A stretch of 64,000 bases of DNA from Gnetum montanum (GCA_015680685.1 MNCI01037976.1:199155-263154), one strand, 5' to 3'. Shown: positions 10,400 to 22,524, counted from the first letter of the stretch. Numbers and translations: made by a program. Notes: generated from the sequence alone by a model not told the origin.

Positions 10400-10570
10400 A
10401 CAACTTACCATTCAATATCATTATGATTAAAAAGTTGGGGATAAGTATTAAAAATAAACTACCTACTCTTCCAAGTCTAATGATCACAATTTGACCATTG
10501 AACATGTACTTTGTTGATAGTTTTATTTCATAACTTCTTAGTTCATTGGTTCTTAATTGTAATGGGTTTA
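10400..10570 (-). pseudogene. Chromodomain remnant at integrase C-terminus
   Basis: In one minus-strand frame I read VHVQWSNCDH then TWK and, after a stop, NTYPQLFN. This matches the chromodomain tail pattern (VQWSN...ATWE...YPxLF) of chromovirus integrases, which reads histone marks to steer integration. The first half is in a neighbouring frame (LRTNELRSYEIK). Broken by stops and a frameshift. Confidence 0.6.
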
Positions 10571-10699
10571 ACTTGAAAGCTGACATTGGATCGTAATGGC
10601 AAGGTATTTCCATCTAGCACATATAGTACATAAGTTTCATGAAATTTCTTTAGAAAACTTACATGGAAATTTGGGTGAATTTTTAAGGTTTCTGGGAGA

Positions 10700-11780
10700 T
10701 TTAACTAATATGCCACTTCACCAATTCTTTCTAAAATTTAAAAATTTCCACAATATCTAGGTGCCAATTTAGTATGTTTTCTAAGTTTAAGAGAACTTCT
10801 GGTAGGTTTTAATCTTAGTCATACTTGATCTCCCACTTGGAATTCTCTCTTAAGCTAATGTTGATATGCATATCCCTTATATTTAGCTTAGGTAGCTTAT
10901 AAATTTTGTTTAACTCTTGTGACAATATTTTTCATTATCTTTATTTCTTCTTCCTTCCATTCCATTCTTAAAATTGGATTAGCCTAAGTTAGTCGTCTAT
11001 GGCAATTACATCCATACACTACTTTGAATGGTGTTTGATGTATCAAACCTTGATAATTATTGTTATAGGAAAATTCTACCAGGTGTAAGTATTTCTCCCA
11101 TGTTTTTGGTCTACTCCCTACATAGATTCATAGAATATCTTCTAATATTCTATTCACACTTTCGGTTTACCCATCAAACTCAAGCTTGTAAGCTATGATA
11201 ATTTCAATTGTATTCCAAGATCTTTGAAGAAATTTTGCCAAAATTGAGATATGAACTTTGGATCTCAATCCAAGGTGATAGATTTTGGATAATCATGAAA
11301 TTAAAATATTTCTCATATGAATTTATGGACTACTTTCTCAACTCTATTGTAGATTTCAAAGCTATAAAATGTGCCATCTTTGCTAAATAATCAACCACTA
11401 CCAATATTAACCCATTTTCTTTTTTGGTTATCAACAATCCCACAATGAAATCCACGGTAATGTCTTCTCATTTCTAGGTTGGAACTTCCAGAGGCTGTAA
11501 TAACCCACTAAGTCTCTTTTTTTCAACTTTTATTCTTTGGCAGGTTGAATAATTTTTAATGTACAAGGATACATAATTCTTCATTATAGGCCAAAAATAA
11601 GATTTTCATAACATCATGTAAATCTTAATATAACCTAGATGTCCTGCATATGGTACTTCATGTGCATCACACAACAATCTTAGTCTCCAATTTTCTTCTA
11701 GAATGCACACTCTTTGTCATTTCATTAATAAACCATTACAAGCAAATTGACATCAAGGCTCAAAGGAAATATTGGTTAAA
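10700..11780 (-). pseudogene. Chromovirus integrase, broken
   Basis: Integrase inserts the DNA copy into the genome. In minus-strand order I see HEVPYAGHLG of the HHCC zinc domain, YFWPIMKNYV, STCQRIKVEK (first cysteine of the CC pair apparently replaced), VDFIVGLL carrying the first catalytic Asp, VVVDYLAKMAHFI, FFKDLGIQLKLS, and SMGVDQKHGRN-like text of the YVG..QKTWE motif. Stops interrupt roughly every 20-40 codons, and the glutamate region is poor (LSLMGKPKV in place of the usual TDGQTERVN). Not functional. Confidence 0.75.
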
Positions 11781-11899
11781 ATATTCTTAAAATAATGATA
11801 TTCTTTTATTTATTCCTTAATTTCTTCTTCCATAGGGGCCGTTACCACACCTATCATCACATTCTTCATTCAAGTAATGGCATCATCTACTACATTTTA

Positions 11900-12330
11900 T
11901 TTACCAAGAACAAATGTGATTTCAAAATCATATCCAGCTAATAATTCTATCCATCAACATTGATGAGTATTCAAAATATGTTTTCTCTTCAAATATTCTG
12001 AATTTTTATGATTTTTTTTAGTACAAACCATTTTTCACAAAGATAATGTCTCCAAACTTTCAAAACATGAATAATTTCTAGCAATTTTAAATCATGGGTT
12101 GAGTAATTTACCCTAACTCACAATTTACGAGATTCATAACATACCACTTTATCTTCTTGTGAAAGAACTACATTGATTCCTATTCCACAAACATTTGTAG
12201 ATACTTCAAATGATAATTCTTCATCTGAAATTCTTAGAATAGGTTCTATTATGAGTAGCATATCTAAGAAAAGCTTCCCTACATTTTTCTTCAAACTTGA
12301 ACACACATTTTTCCTACAAAAGGTCAATCA
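11900..12330 (-). pseudogene. RNase H region of nested chromovirus
   Basis: Between RT and integrase on the minus strand, a frame at 12118-12327 carries FEVSTNVCGIGINVVLSQEDKVVCYESRKL. It matches the start of a Ty3/gypsy RNase H (ASxxGIGxVLxQ...AYxSRKL), with the first catalytic Asp position changed. RNase H removes the RNA template. The rest is poorly preserved. Confidence 0.7.
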
Positions 12331-13300
12331 AGGGTACTACTAAAGGAGAATAATATTTAATAAAAAATTGATAAAAACCTATTAAACCCAAAAAACTATA
12401 AATTGCTATACCATCTTTTAATTCAAGTGAGTTCCAAATTGTACTAACCTTTGTTGGATCTACTTGCAATCCTTTCTTAGAAACTATATTACCAAAGTAT
12501 GAAACTTCTTCCTTAAAGAGTTCACATTTTCTCAATTTATCTTTTAATTGCTACTCTTTAACAATTTCCATTGTAGTTTTTAAATGTTTAACATGTTCCT
12601 TTCTTGACTTAGAATAAAAAAGTATATCATCTATAAATACTATAACAAATAGAGCAAGCTATTCACAAAAAATATTATTCATTAATGCCATGAATGTTTT
12701 AGGTGCATTATTTAATCTAAATGGCATCACAAAAAATTCATATAATCCATAATTGGTTCTAAAAGAAATTTTCTCAATATCTTTGTTCTTAATCCCTATC
12801 TAGTGATAACTTGATTTTAAATTAGTCTATGAAAAATAACATGCACCAGTAAGTTAATCAAACAAATCATCAATCCTAGGAAAACGATAAGTATTTTTAA
12901 TTGTCACTTTATTCAATGTTCTATAATTGATGAATAATCTTAACATACAATATTTCTTTTTAATGAATAAGACTAGTGCACTCCAAGGTGATATGCTAGG
13001 TCAAATTTTCCCTTCTTCTAGAAGTTGATCTAATTGTCCTTTCAATTCTCTTAGTTCAAAAGTGGAAAATATATACGAAACTTTTGAAATAGGTTGTGTA
13101 TCAAGAAAAATATCAATAGCATGTTCAATAGTTATTTTTGGAGATAGTTCTCTAATTGTACCAAATACTGAGTCTTTATATTCTTCAAGTTCTTTTGAAA
13201 TCTTAATACTTAAAGATTTTTGGGTTGTGTTACTTTGAAAACCAACATCATAGCACTCTATTTTATTAATCCTTTGTCTTAATGGTTATCATGTAAATTT
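12314..13300 (-). pseudogene. Chromovirus reverse transcriptase, broken
   Basis: Minus-strand reading shows IEHAIDIFLDTQPIS at the domain entry, [56 protein letters not shown], the catalytic FIDDILFYSKS at about 12620-12650, and KCELFKEEVSYFGNIVSKKGLQVDP followed by SFLGLIGFYQFF. All RT blocks occur in order, so length is normal, but several stops and shifts break the frame. The catalytic Asp pair is still present. Upstream (13300-13400) only faint protease-like text is left. Confidence 0.85.
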
Positions 13301-13399
13301 TCTTTACTATTCCTACCTCCCTTAGAACCCTAACTTTAACAATGGTTGGGACTTTTAAAATATGAGTTCCAAAGTGGGAACTCACATCAAATTTTTGCC

Positions 13400-16004
13400 C
13401 TGCAAAAGATGTTTTTTAATATGAATTTTAAAATAGATTGGGGCTCAAGGTCAAATCCAAGACCTTCCATCCACCTTTTTTTTTTTTTAAAAAAAAAAAA
13501 GATAATTAAAAAAACACTTTTTTAATTTTAAAACTAGATGTAATGAGAGAAATGCCATTATCTCCCAAACTAGAAGTCAGATTTCGATGAAATTAGTATT
13601 TTTGGAATTGTTTCAAAGATTACTAGGCATTGAGCTAGAGATAATTCCCTTTTGATGAGCTTAAAAATTAGAAGAATTAATAATTATATTTATTTAATTA
13701 TTAATTATCTTAAGTTAAAACTTCCTCTTTGCTCTTGGTAAGATTTTTGTTATTCTATTATAAATATAAGAAGAAGAAATATGTTGCTCACCATAGATCA
13801 ATATTAACAAAAGATTAAAGAATTCCATAAATGGAGAAGCTTGAATATTTTTACCATCAAAGGATTCTAGCCATCATCATCATGGTTCCAAAGCATCAGG
13901 CTTCTTCTCAACCTTAAGCTCCTTCAGGTAGCTCTTAATTGGCCACTATTATTTTGCATCAAAATAATGTACTCTCTACTTCTAATTTTCAGTATCTTAC
14001 AAATTCAAGGCTATTTGATTTACTTATCTTCCATATTTTCAAACTCTCCAATTACAAAGACGTACTCATGGAATGGTGTAAATAGTATAATAGTAATAAA
14101 AGTTCCACTTTTTAATTATTTTTTAAAGTAGTAACAATAATTCCCTATAATATTTTAATAGTCTTATGTTTTCATGGAGGAGAGGATCCATTAATTTCAT
14201 TGAGTTTCTTTTAAGAATTTAAATCATTTTGCAAAAATGAATTATTCAATTATGTTATTGATTCTGTTGTTGGAAAAAGCCAACTTCTTCATGGAGATTT
14301 TATCAATGAGATTGACTTTTGAGTTATTTTTACTTATCCATAGCAAGGTTTTATGGCATCAACACCAATCTTATGTTAGTACCTATTCCACTTACATATT
14401 TCATAGTTCCATATTTGGTATAGTTTATGATTGGTCACTATTTTGTTTCTTTGCCTTATCTAATGCCATGATTGGAGTTAATATTGCTCTAAAAATCATA
14501 CTGAACCTTGTAACATACACTATGTATCCTTGCTCATGTGCTTGATTCTAAGTTATGTCCATCTAAGGGAACGTTTTAGTCACTACAATCCCTATTTATA
14601 TTTTGAATTTCTCAAAGAAGATAGAGTTATAATTAGTAGGATTAAGGATGCCAAAATAGGTCAAATGGTTTTACAATAGGCTCAAAATTAGGAGGAAACC
14701 AATGACATATTTATATCTATATATTATTTTCTTATTATTGATTATGTCCTTTTTCATCTATTCAATACTGCAATCTAGGATGTGAAATGAACTAATTCAG
14801 ATAAAATACAAGACAAGATAAATGAAAGGAACTAAAAGCAAGTTTTAATTATTTGAAGGTTTAAATACTTCCCTTTTTCCTTCCTCGTGTCTTGTATGAT
14901 GTTAACCCTTATTGTGTTGTAGATGTCTATGGAGCAATGGTACTTTATTTGAGAGATGGACAAAGATGATGTAGGTGTAACTTTTAAACAAACTCCCATT
15001 CTTTCATCTCCCATTCCTCCATCTAAATCATTGGGCATGCCTTCTTTTTCTATGATGCCTATAAGAGGTTCCTTTCCATAGGTAGTGCTAACATTAGGTC
15101 CTAAGTTTGTTCTAGTGGTTTATTTTTTCTCAATCTTTGGTTCTTCTTATTTGATCAAATATATAGTGGTGGTTGTCAAAAAAGGACTTGATTAGTGAAT
15201 TTTTGATAAAAAACCCTATTCTATTCATGATAATGTCTACTACTTATAGAAGTATCATTCATGCAACTTCAAGCCACACTATGATTTGGTATAGCCTAGA
15301 GTTTCATTATCTTTGCATTCAATTCTTGAGCATGCTCTGAAAGTTGTCAAAGATCTAGAGAAACTCTTAGAAGAATTGGAGAGTCTTATGTGCCTAGTTC
15401 ACTATTTTAAGGCCTATGAATAGTATCTTTAAATTAGCAACAGTCATCTTTAAGTAAACAGTTCTTATTATTTTTTCTTTCCTTTTTCTCTTTTTGTTCA
15501 TAACTCATAATTTTAATCTTCTTTTATGGAGAGGAAAGAAAAGGAATGTCAAAAGAAAACATGGATGATTGATCGATTCAGACAACCAACTCAAGAGGAA
15601 GAAGGAATTAGCAGCTACATCAAGAAGTGCAACTAAGTACATTAAATAATAATGTGATAGGTTGGTTGGATGTAAGGCAGTGCTTAGTAAGAAGGATGTT
15701 ATTGATGAAAAAGGGAAACACAACTTACTATAGTCATAGATCTCCTTGACTCATTTGGTCACAACAAATGAAAACCATTTCTTATTCCTTCTACTTCACA
15801 TCTTTCTCATTCTTATATTCTACTTCTTCCCTTTTTGCCACTTCTTTCCTTACATATATTCTACTTGAATGTATTTCTGTTATACATTAATAATAATAAA
15901 ATAATACTTTTTCTTCTAGTTTTGCATTCTTCTTCAATGTACTTGTGTTTTACAATCATAATAAAATAATTTTTTCTTCCACTTTGGCTCTTGAATCATG
16001 GCTT
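13400..16004. other. Gag-side interior of nested chromovirus, mostly unrecognised
   Basis: This should hold gag and protease on the minus strand, but I find no zinc knuckle or capsid motif. A T13/A12 run at 13476-13500 forms a hairpin-capable palindrome. On the plus strand, 15160-15420 reads as a short protein-like segment (KPYSIHDNVYYL; HSILEHALKVVKDLEKLLEELESLMC, a leucine-rich helix) with stops, hinting at a further inserted gene fragment. Its family is unknown to me. Confidence 0.4.
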
Positions 16005-16016
16005 GCTTCAATACCA
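16005..16016 (-). other. Primer-binding site of nested chromovirus
   Basis: Minus strand TGGTATTGAAGC, next to the 5' LTR; 9 of 12 bases match the initiator tRNA-Met site TGGTATCAGAGC, the three differences being transitions. Confidence 0.75.
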
Positions 16017-16018
16017 AA

Positions 16019-16527
16019 TATGACATCACATGCTTAGATGTCATGAAAAAATGATCACTTAATTTATCACATTTATCATATTCTTAAAAAATATAATGAA
16101 AAAATCATAAAATACTTGATAAAAAAATTAATTTATAAATGAATAATTGGTACATGAAATAGGAAATAAAAGTGGAAAAGTTTTATTAATAGGAGAGAGT
16201 GTATTGTAATGTCGTTTGGGTTATCTTCCTATCCCACTTAAGCCTTAAAGGAAATCTAACACTACCACCATGGTTAGGTTGTCTAGCCAAAGGGGTGATC
16301 AGTCCCTTCTTGTCCCACTTCATCTAGCTCTTGTTACTTGCCTTTCTAGGCTCTGCAACTCCATGTCAGCATGACTTTAAGACCCAGTCTTAAATGGCAT
16401 AAGTCAAACACATTCCCAAGGGATACATGAATAATTGTCACTACTCATAACTAGGTGTCCTTTCTTTTGAAGCTTAATTACATTATTACAATTTATTATC
16501 ACCCTTAACAAGGGATGGTACATTATA
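16019..16527 (-). repeat. 5' LTR of nested chromovirus
   Basis: Matches 9719-10225. Its outer ends have decayed from TG...CA by transitions (plus strand TATGACATC at left, ACATTATA at right). The GAGGA target duplication right after 16527 fixes the boundary. Confidence 0.9.
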
Positions 16528-16532
16528 GAGGA

Positions 16533-18443
16533 GACTCTCTTCAACAAATTCATGAAAGAAAGCCAAGCTTTGGAAATTGAAGAAGTCTTTGCATCAAGAG
16601 AAACCTCAAAAGAAGAATCTCATTCTCTAGCATTCTAGGCACCTTAATTCTCTCTTAAAAGTAAGGTAAGCTATGGTAAGTTTCTATTTCCTTGCTTTAT
16701 AGTTATCGTGTTAGTTTTTAATTTCTTTTATTTTTTATTTGAATGAAAAGAAAGACTAAATTAATTTGATGTGTACTTACATCTTTTAAGTCCATGGAAT
16801 GTTAGCTTTAAGTTCAACAAATATTAGGATAAGAACATAGTTGGAATATTTATGTCTATTTGATTATGGTATATTTTTAGAATGTATGAGCATGAAGTAC
16901 TTAGGTGAACAAAAGCTTGTGCTACTTTATATCATCTTCTAGATTCTTAACTAGAATGTGTCTAGTTTTAAATGGCCTAAAATCCTTGCATGTAGTTCAT
17001 AGTCTAGAAGCCTTGTGATGAACTTTCATTGTTTATTATGCTTCCCTATAATATCAAAGCTCATTTATTTTGAAATATTTAAGAATTTGAATGCATACCA
17101 TTGATGAAAATTATGAATCATGAATCTTCTAAAGATATATTTCTAGAGGAGCTATTGCTACTATTAATAGTAGACTCCAGTATACACACTTGATCTTAAA
17201 GTTGCTTTGCAAGGATAGTACTTTGATGATAAAAGAACTTCGATAGTCACCTTTCAAAGGAACAAGCAGATCCAAAAGGGCTTAAAGGAAGTACTAGAAT
17301 CTATGCATATATAGGAGGAGTCTATACCTAATCATCAATTATCATCTAATAGGCCATCAGTATGAGGGGATTCATTTGAGACTCTTAGTAAGAGATACTC
17401 AAGCAACAAGACTCTCCACTCCATCACCCTCAAATAAAAATAAGTAAGGAAGAGAATATTCATCTAGTAATGTTGTAAAAGAGGACATTTATTAAATTCG
17501 TATCTAAATATGAACTTTATTGGTGAAAGCTCTTGAAGTTTATATGTTATATAAACTTACTTGTGAGCTCTATTTATATGTCTGACCTTTTTTATGTTGA
17601 GAATATAATCTTTTAAGTACCTAAGATCCTTATTTCAAATATGAATTAAGAAGTACAAAAATAAGTGTTCATGATCTCTTTTGGTAAGAAATGAGGTCTA
17701 TGTATTTGCTATTATTTTGATTTTCAACATGATTATCATATATTAGTTTATGAACCTTTTTGGTAAAAAGATGTTTGGTTGTGTTTGATCCTTTGATATA
17801 TTTAGCATAATAAGATGTGTTTATTTTTTCTAATAATTGTATAAGCATGTATTTACTCTCTTTTCATGGAATTTATATGCCTTATCATTTTGTTGATGCT
17901 TCAAAGGGAGTAGAATATTGGATGATTATAGAATCATGAGATATTGGTTTACTTGTTGCTTATGGATTATTGGTTCAAAAAGATAGGTTACATGATCCTA
18001 AATGCTCAAAATTTGGACATTGGCCTTTGGTTTTAAATAATTTTGGACATTAATTGAAAGGCTTTTCTTAGTTTTGTTTGGATTACTTATGGCTCATTGA
18101 TTTTAACATTGTTTATGAACAGATAAAGGTACCTCTTAATGAAATGTAGATTTTCATCATTAGGTTATGAATTTAATACTTGTGATTAATATGGATATCT
18201 TAGAATTGCTGTATCTAAAAATTGATATATATTTTATATGATGAGTATTTATGAACTTGGAAATATATTTAGAAAATTTTATAAGATCTTACTTGGTGAA
18301 GATTGTGCATTCTTTTGATCAATCTTTTTACTAGGCTCTAATCCTTTTTTCTCTTGTCCAAGAAGAGGGAGATGTATATGTGCTTTTCATGATTAAAGTA
18401 ACAAATTTTCTTAAGTTTTAGACATTACCAAAAAGGGAAATAT
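16533..18443 (+). other. Remaining interior of copia element, no pol recognised
   Basis: Between the nested chromovirus and the copia 3' LTR only 1.9 kb remains. I looked for protease, integrase and RT motifs of Ty1/copia (GKAC knuckle, DD35E, YVDD, ADxxTKAL) and saw none. Short open stretches near 17160-17460 and a 3' untranslated stretch ending in a polypurine tract are all that is visible. With gag present and pol missing, the element would be a gag-only, non-autonomous type, or has lost pol by deletion. Confidence 0.5.
18428..18443 (+). other. Polypurine tract of copia element
   Basis: CCAAAAAGGGAAATAT directly before the 3' LTR, close to the CCAAAAAGGGGGAGAT polypurine tract typical of SIRE/Maximus elements. 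Confidence 0.75.
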
Positions 18444-19555
18444 TTTTGACCTTTTAGTATGTCAAAACCTTAAGAAAAATGGAGAATATAGAAGGTTGTA
18501 GAAGTTGACATTTTCTCAAGGAATGAAGGAGAGCTCAAAGGATAACAACTACAAGAATTCTTAAAGTGGAAACTCAAGGAAGCATGGATCAATGAGGATG
18601 TCTAAGTGAAGACTACATGGACTCAAGGGAGCATGAACAACTATGAAGACTACAAGCTAAATGAAGATGATCTAGGGATTGAAAGAAAGCTAAATGTGTA
18701 TATCTATGTTGATTTTGTTAAGGATTATTCTTGGATGTTCTGACATATTTTGAAGTGTTTTTAGCTCATTTTGATGAGTCTAAGGGATTATAGGGTCTAT
18801 GGAAACCTTTTTGGAGTCATCCAAAGGCTCCTAGCATTAAAACAATCAATTTTATTTTTGGACCATATAGAAGAGACGTCTTACTAAATAGTAGAAATCT
18901 TCCAAAAAAAAGAGACATCTCCTTTAGAAAGATGAAGTCTCATTTTTAGAAGAGACGTCTCCTCAAATTTGAAGTCAATTTCAAAGAAGATGTCTACACT
19001 AGTCATTAAGTGACTATTGGACAAATTCTAAGGTGTTTTTGAAAACCTTAAAGCTATAGGAAGGCATCAATTCTTATGAATAAGAGAATTTAATGCATGT
19101 GAATGTGAATATTCTACATCAAGTCTTCATTGCCTAATCTATTATACTTGTGTAGTTCATTGTAATGTCATTTGTACTATTGTATTAATTGTATGCTGTA
19201 TTATACCTCCAAGTATACGGACCTATAATTTAGTTACATTATTTCCTTGTAATTTTTGAATTTCTCTTATTTCCCCACTAGGTTGATGTGCTTCTTATGA
19301 GAAGGCACTATCATTGAGCTTGTTGGTACCTATCTAAGTTGAGTGGTTTTGTGGTGATGAAACACTTCAGAGAAGAGCTTAGAGCTTGTATCAGGTGTGG
19401 TGTCCTTCAAACCACATTTAAGAGAATTAAAATTTAAAGGTATGTAGGTGAACTACCTTCAAGTGTGAACTATCCAAGTTTGGGAACCATGTTAAATTTG
19501 GTTGTGGCTTTTGTGGCTATAAATTTTTATTTACCTCCAAATTTCTATTGATCAT
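18444..19555 (+). mobile_element. 3' LTR of SIRE-like copia element
   Basis: Direct repeat of 6927-8214 with the same word order (ATGTCAAAACCTTAAG, GGATTATTCTTGGATGTTC, CATTGCCTAATCTATTATAC). It is about 175 bp shorter, chiefly because the AGACATCT/AGATGTCT block near 18870-18990 has fewer units. The right edge, near GATCAT, is approximate; beyond it lies Tat-type gag sequence on the other strand. Confidence 0.8.
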
Positions 19556-19599
19556 CTAGATCATGCTCTAGGCTAGACTCCTAGCTTACCAAAATTTCC

Positions 19600-19860
19600 T
19601 CATCATCATCTACTAGCTAGACTAACATGTGAATGTAAGCTTTGAATAGCTCCTTCTTATCATAGAGGGAAGGAATATATTCCTTCCCATTCATGTGGAT
19701 AATCTCAAATTCATGCTTGAACTCTAACCCCTTACATGGGATGCAAAGACCAACTTGGATCTTCACAAAAATAAAGTTATAATAGCCTTGAGTAAGTGTG
19801 GCATGCATAGGGTCATGTTCTAAATGCCTAAGGAAGTATCTACATTCCATCATAGCTAGG
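19600..19860 (-). pseudogene. Tat-type gag, N-terminal fragment (element 1)
   Basis: The minus strand reads ECRYFLRHLEHDPMHA, YYNFIFVKIQVGL, EIIHMNGKEYIPSLYDKKELF. The same protein recurs at 58600-58929 (VECREFLKSLGLSMIHV, YYNFICVKIEGG, HKDSKEYTLSPYDHIELS) and in worn form at 38800-39110. In both larger copies it opens the gag of a Tat-type Ty3/gypsy element. Here it is cut at the left by the copia element; nothing of its downstream gag is next to it. The function of this N-terminal domain is not known to me. Confidence 0.75.
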
Positions 19861-20029
19861 TCCTTAAGATCATAGATGCGGGTAGATTAATAATTGATTA
19901 TCATAGTAATGATGTGGTGTCATAGAATGGTATAGGCAAGAGGAATAAAATATAGAAAACCAAATAATTGGTTAAGGTGAGAAAGGCTTCTTTGGTTTTT
20001 AATGATTTACATAGGCTACAAACTTGTAG

Positions 20030-20130
20030 TGTGCCAAATTCATAGTGTATGAGGCTATAGCATGTAAGACTCATAGCATGTGGGGATTTATAGCATGTGG
20101 AAGGTTGTAGCATATGAGGCTATAGTTGAA
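20030..20130. repeat. Short tandem repeat in Tat leader (element 1)
   Basis: Repeated words ATAGCATGTAAGACTC, ATAGCATGTGG and GTAGCATATGAGGCTATAG, about 15 bp apart. This is a shorter version of the 15-bp minisatellite at 58990-59335. Confidence 0.6.
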
Positions 20131-21130
20131 ATTCCACAAGATGCCCCACACACTGCCACAATATATGAAACTCAAATGTGAGATATAAAGATCAATTTTT
20201 TGTAGTGTGTGGAGTATTTTTAGTCCTCATAAATTAGCATAAATGGATTTTGTAAAATTTGGCCTATAATATCATTTTTTACATTGAAAATTACTTTAAA
20301 TTCTAACATTACAAGGCCACAAAATAGAATTTTTAGTTGGAAAAGAAGGTAATTGTTTCTACCTTCAAATCTCCATCAAATTACACCAAAAATGTTGGCT
20401 ATGGACTTTCATTTGCAACATGAATTTTCATTGAGGTGTTTTAATAAAGAAGTATGAGAATCTATATTCTCTTTACCATCATAGATGTTGATTCTTCCAC
20501 CTTTACTATATTGCTCATGAAGTTAATATCTCCTACTAGAATTAATGTTCGAATGACCCTTAGGAATGTTCACCATAGCTTATGTTTGTTGCATTATAGT
20601 GTTAGTATTTGCCAAAATTTTATTATTAATAGTAATATATTCTTATACTCATTTAACTCCATACGATAATTATTATTTTGGAGAAAAGATCCCATGTTGT
20701 TAAAAACATTATAGATAGTCATCCCCTATAACTTGTTCTCAAAGAGTGTAATACTAATTTTTCATTTAGTACATGTGATCTTGTACTTCTGCTTACCTAT
20801 GGGTTTCATAGTTTCATAAGCTCCTCATATCTCCACTAGTTTACAAGTCCAAGCATTGTGAGTGAACTTAAATCCTTATCCTAGTATAATATCAATGAGT
20901 GTCTCTACACACACATAAAATAAAATAATATCATGTGAAAATGGAAAAAATAAACTAAGTAAAAATAATAAGAATAAGAAAGAAAAAATAAAAATAAAAA
21001 AAATTTCTATGTGTTGGAAAGGACCTATAGGCTACCAAGGAAATGTTCTTGATACTATATAACTTATTGGTTCACCTTCTATCATCAAACATGGTCCTAC
21101 AAAATTAATTTTCCTAACTTTTCAAGGATA
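20131..21130. other. Untranslated leader of Tat element 1
   Basis: Non-coding, AT-rich DNA between gag start and primer site. The part at 20310-20440 (AAGGCCACAAAATAGAATTTTT ... CATTGAGGTGTTTT) resembles 60620-60780. Nothing else is recognised. Confidence 0.5.
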
Positions 21131-21145
21131 CCTCCATGAACCAAT

Positions 21146-22506
21146 TGTTGCACCTAAAAAATTCAATTACTAGAAAATTGAAAATTCTAGGTGAAGAATA
21201 GTTTTAGCCTTGGATCCCAAGGGCCTATGAGAAAGAGGATCAAGGGAACCCTAGGTAATCTTTTCAATCACCTAGGGAGTTAGGGAGTATGAATGGGGGT
21301 AGATAAGTTAAGTAAAAAATGAAAGATGCAAATCTAATTTAAGAGCAAATGCACAAAATAAAATTTTTATGACTTCCACAACAAATGAACTATAAAATTT
21401 ATTATAATAATAAAATATTAAAATAAAGAGTTTGAAATGTGTAAAAATGGTATGCCTAAGTACATAAGAATTTTTTTCGAACAAATATTGAAGCCTATTG
21501 AAGTCAATAGTTTGTGTTCTATAGTCAGCTCCATGATCCATGTACTCATAAACATCCAAAATCAAAACTTCTTACAGGCTTTCAGCCCAGATCTACAATG
21601 TTGGTCCCTAGGAGGGTAAGGTATATGCTTAACTTTTGTTTCAAAGGGGGTACCATGCTAAGAGCCTCTTATGCTTAAGTAGTTGCAAGTTTACTTCAAA
21701 AGTCTCACAAAATGGTCAAAGGTTGTAAATGCTCCAAATTGTGAATGTTTTTAGTATTCAAGAATTGTCATAAAATCTTTAGGAATTTTAGAATCAAAGA
21801 GCTTGTTTTAGCTATTTGAGATTAGCTTTTATAGGTTATCATAATTGTTTGTTTTGGTGTTGCAAATTTCTTCCATGATTACTAATAGATTGGTATAATT
21901 TGTAGGTGTCTCAGGTCATAATTTCCAACATAAATTTCCATATATGGTAAGTTTTGATATCCTCAAGGAACAAAAACCATGCTAGATATCATAAATAGTA
22001 AACAAACTTTTTCAACTACACTAGCTTCACCAACCAATGTTGGTCTTGTGGAAAAAATATTGGAGTTGTTGGAAAAATGCTAAAATTTGTTGGAAAATTA
22101 AAACCCCAACCACTCCAATGATAACCTTGTGGAGCAACACTAGGAGTTTTGGCAACTACATTGGCCATTATTGGAAAGATGAAAACTCAAATTCCCCAAT
22201 GCTGGGCATGGATGGATCTAGCATAGTTATGTCTATATATTCCATAATACCCATGAAAATGCTAATTGTGGCAATCCGAAAGGAATTTTTAATCTTCCCA
22301 AGCCTAAATACAAACATGACATAACTTTTTCCACCTAGGAAGTGAGGCTATAATAACTTATGATGCATTTTTTAGCCCCAAAAGTTAAAGTATGTGAAAT
22401 TACATCTCATGGATTACAATCTTTACATTTTACAATAAAATTCTAGTCTCAAGTTTAATAATGAAGGTTACAAGTTGTAACATAAGATTTCTTGGTGGTG
22501 TTTTGT
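21146..22506 (-). mobile_element. Tat-type LTR shared between two element interiors
   Basis: About 1.36 kb, matching 39871-40888 over the whole of the latter (shared text includes CCTAAAAAATTCA, TAAATTTATTATAATAATAAAAT, ATGATTACTAA). On the left at 21131-21143 is a decayed primer site (CCTCCATGAACCA for CCTCCTTCTAGCGCCA), as expected for the 5' LTR of the element whose gag start is at 19600. On the right, at 22507-22524, is a polypurine tract, as expected for the 3' LTR of the element whose integrase is at 23700-24500. One LTR thus serves two interiors. The right edge is placed by that tract. Confidence 0.65.
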
Positions 22507-22524
22507 TAGCCCCTCTTTTTTAAT
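22507..22524 (-). other. Polypurine tract candidate of Tat element 2
   Basis: Minus strand TTAAAAAAGAGGGGC next to the LTR edge. Purine-rich and correctly placed, but the LTR end itself has no clean TG. Confidence 0.5.

Larger units (their letters stand above)
9719..16527 (-). mobile_element. Complete nested chromovirus with GAGGA target duplications
   Basis: A 6.8-kb Ty3/gypsy element on the minus strand, with ~508-bp LTRs (9719-10225 and 16019-16527) and GAGGA at 9714-9718 and 16528-16532. Minus-strand order is 5' LTR, tRNA-Met primer site, an unrecognised stretch, RT, RNase H, integrase, chromodomain remnant, polypurine tract, 3' LTR. The chromodomain after integrase defines the chromovirus branch, which tends to insert in heterochromatin (family knowledge). 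It sits in the gag of the copia element, so it is younger than that. All reading frames are broken. Confidence 0.9.

Noticed and set aside
13476-13500. T13A12 palindrome as a terminator
   Set aside because: Plant polymerase II does not use such terminators. More likely homopolymer growth or an insertion scar.
14237-14545. 102-codon hydrophobic plus-strand frame
   Set aside because: AT-rich, Leu/Ile/Phe-heavy by composition; no homologous text and no neighbours supporting a membrane protein.
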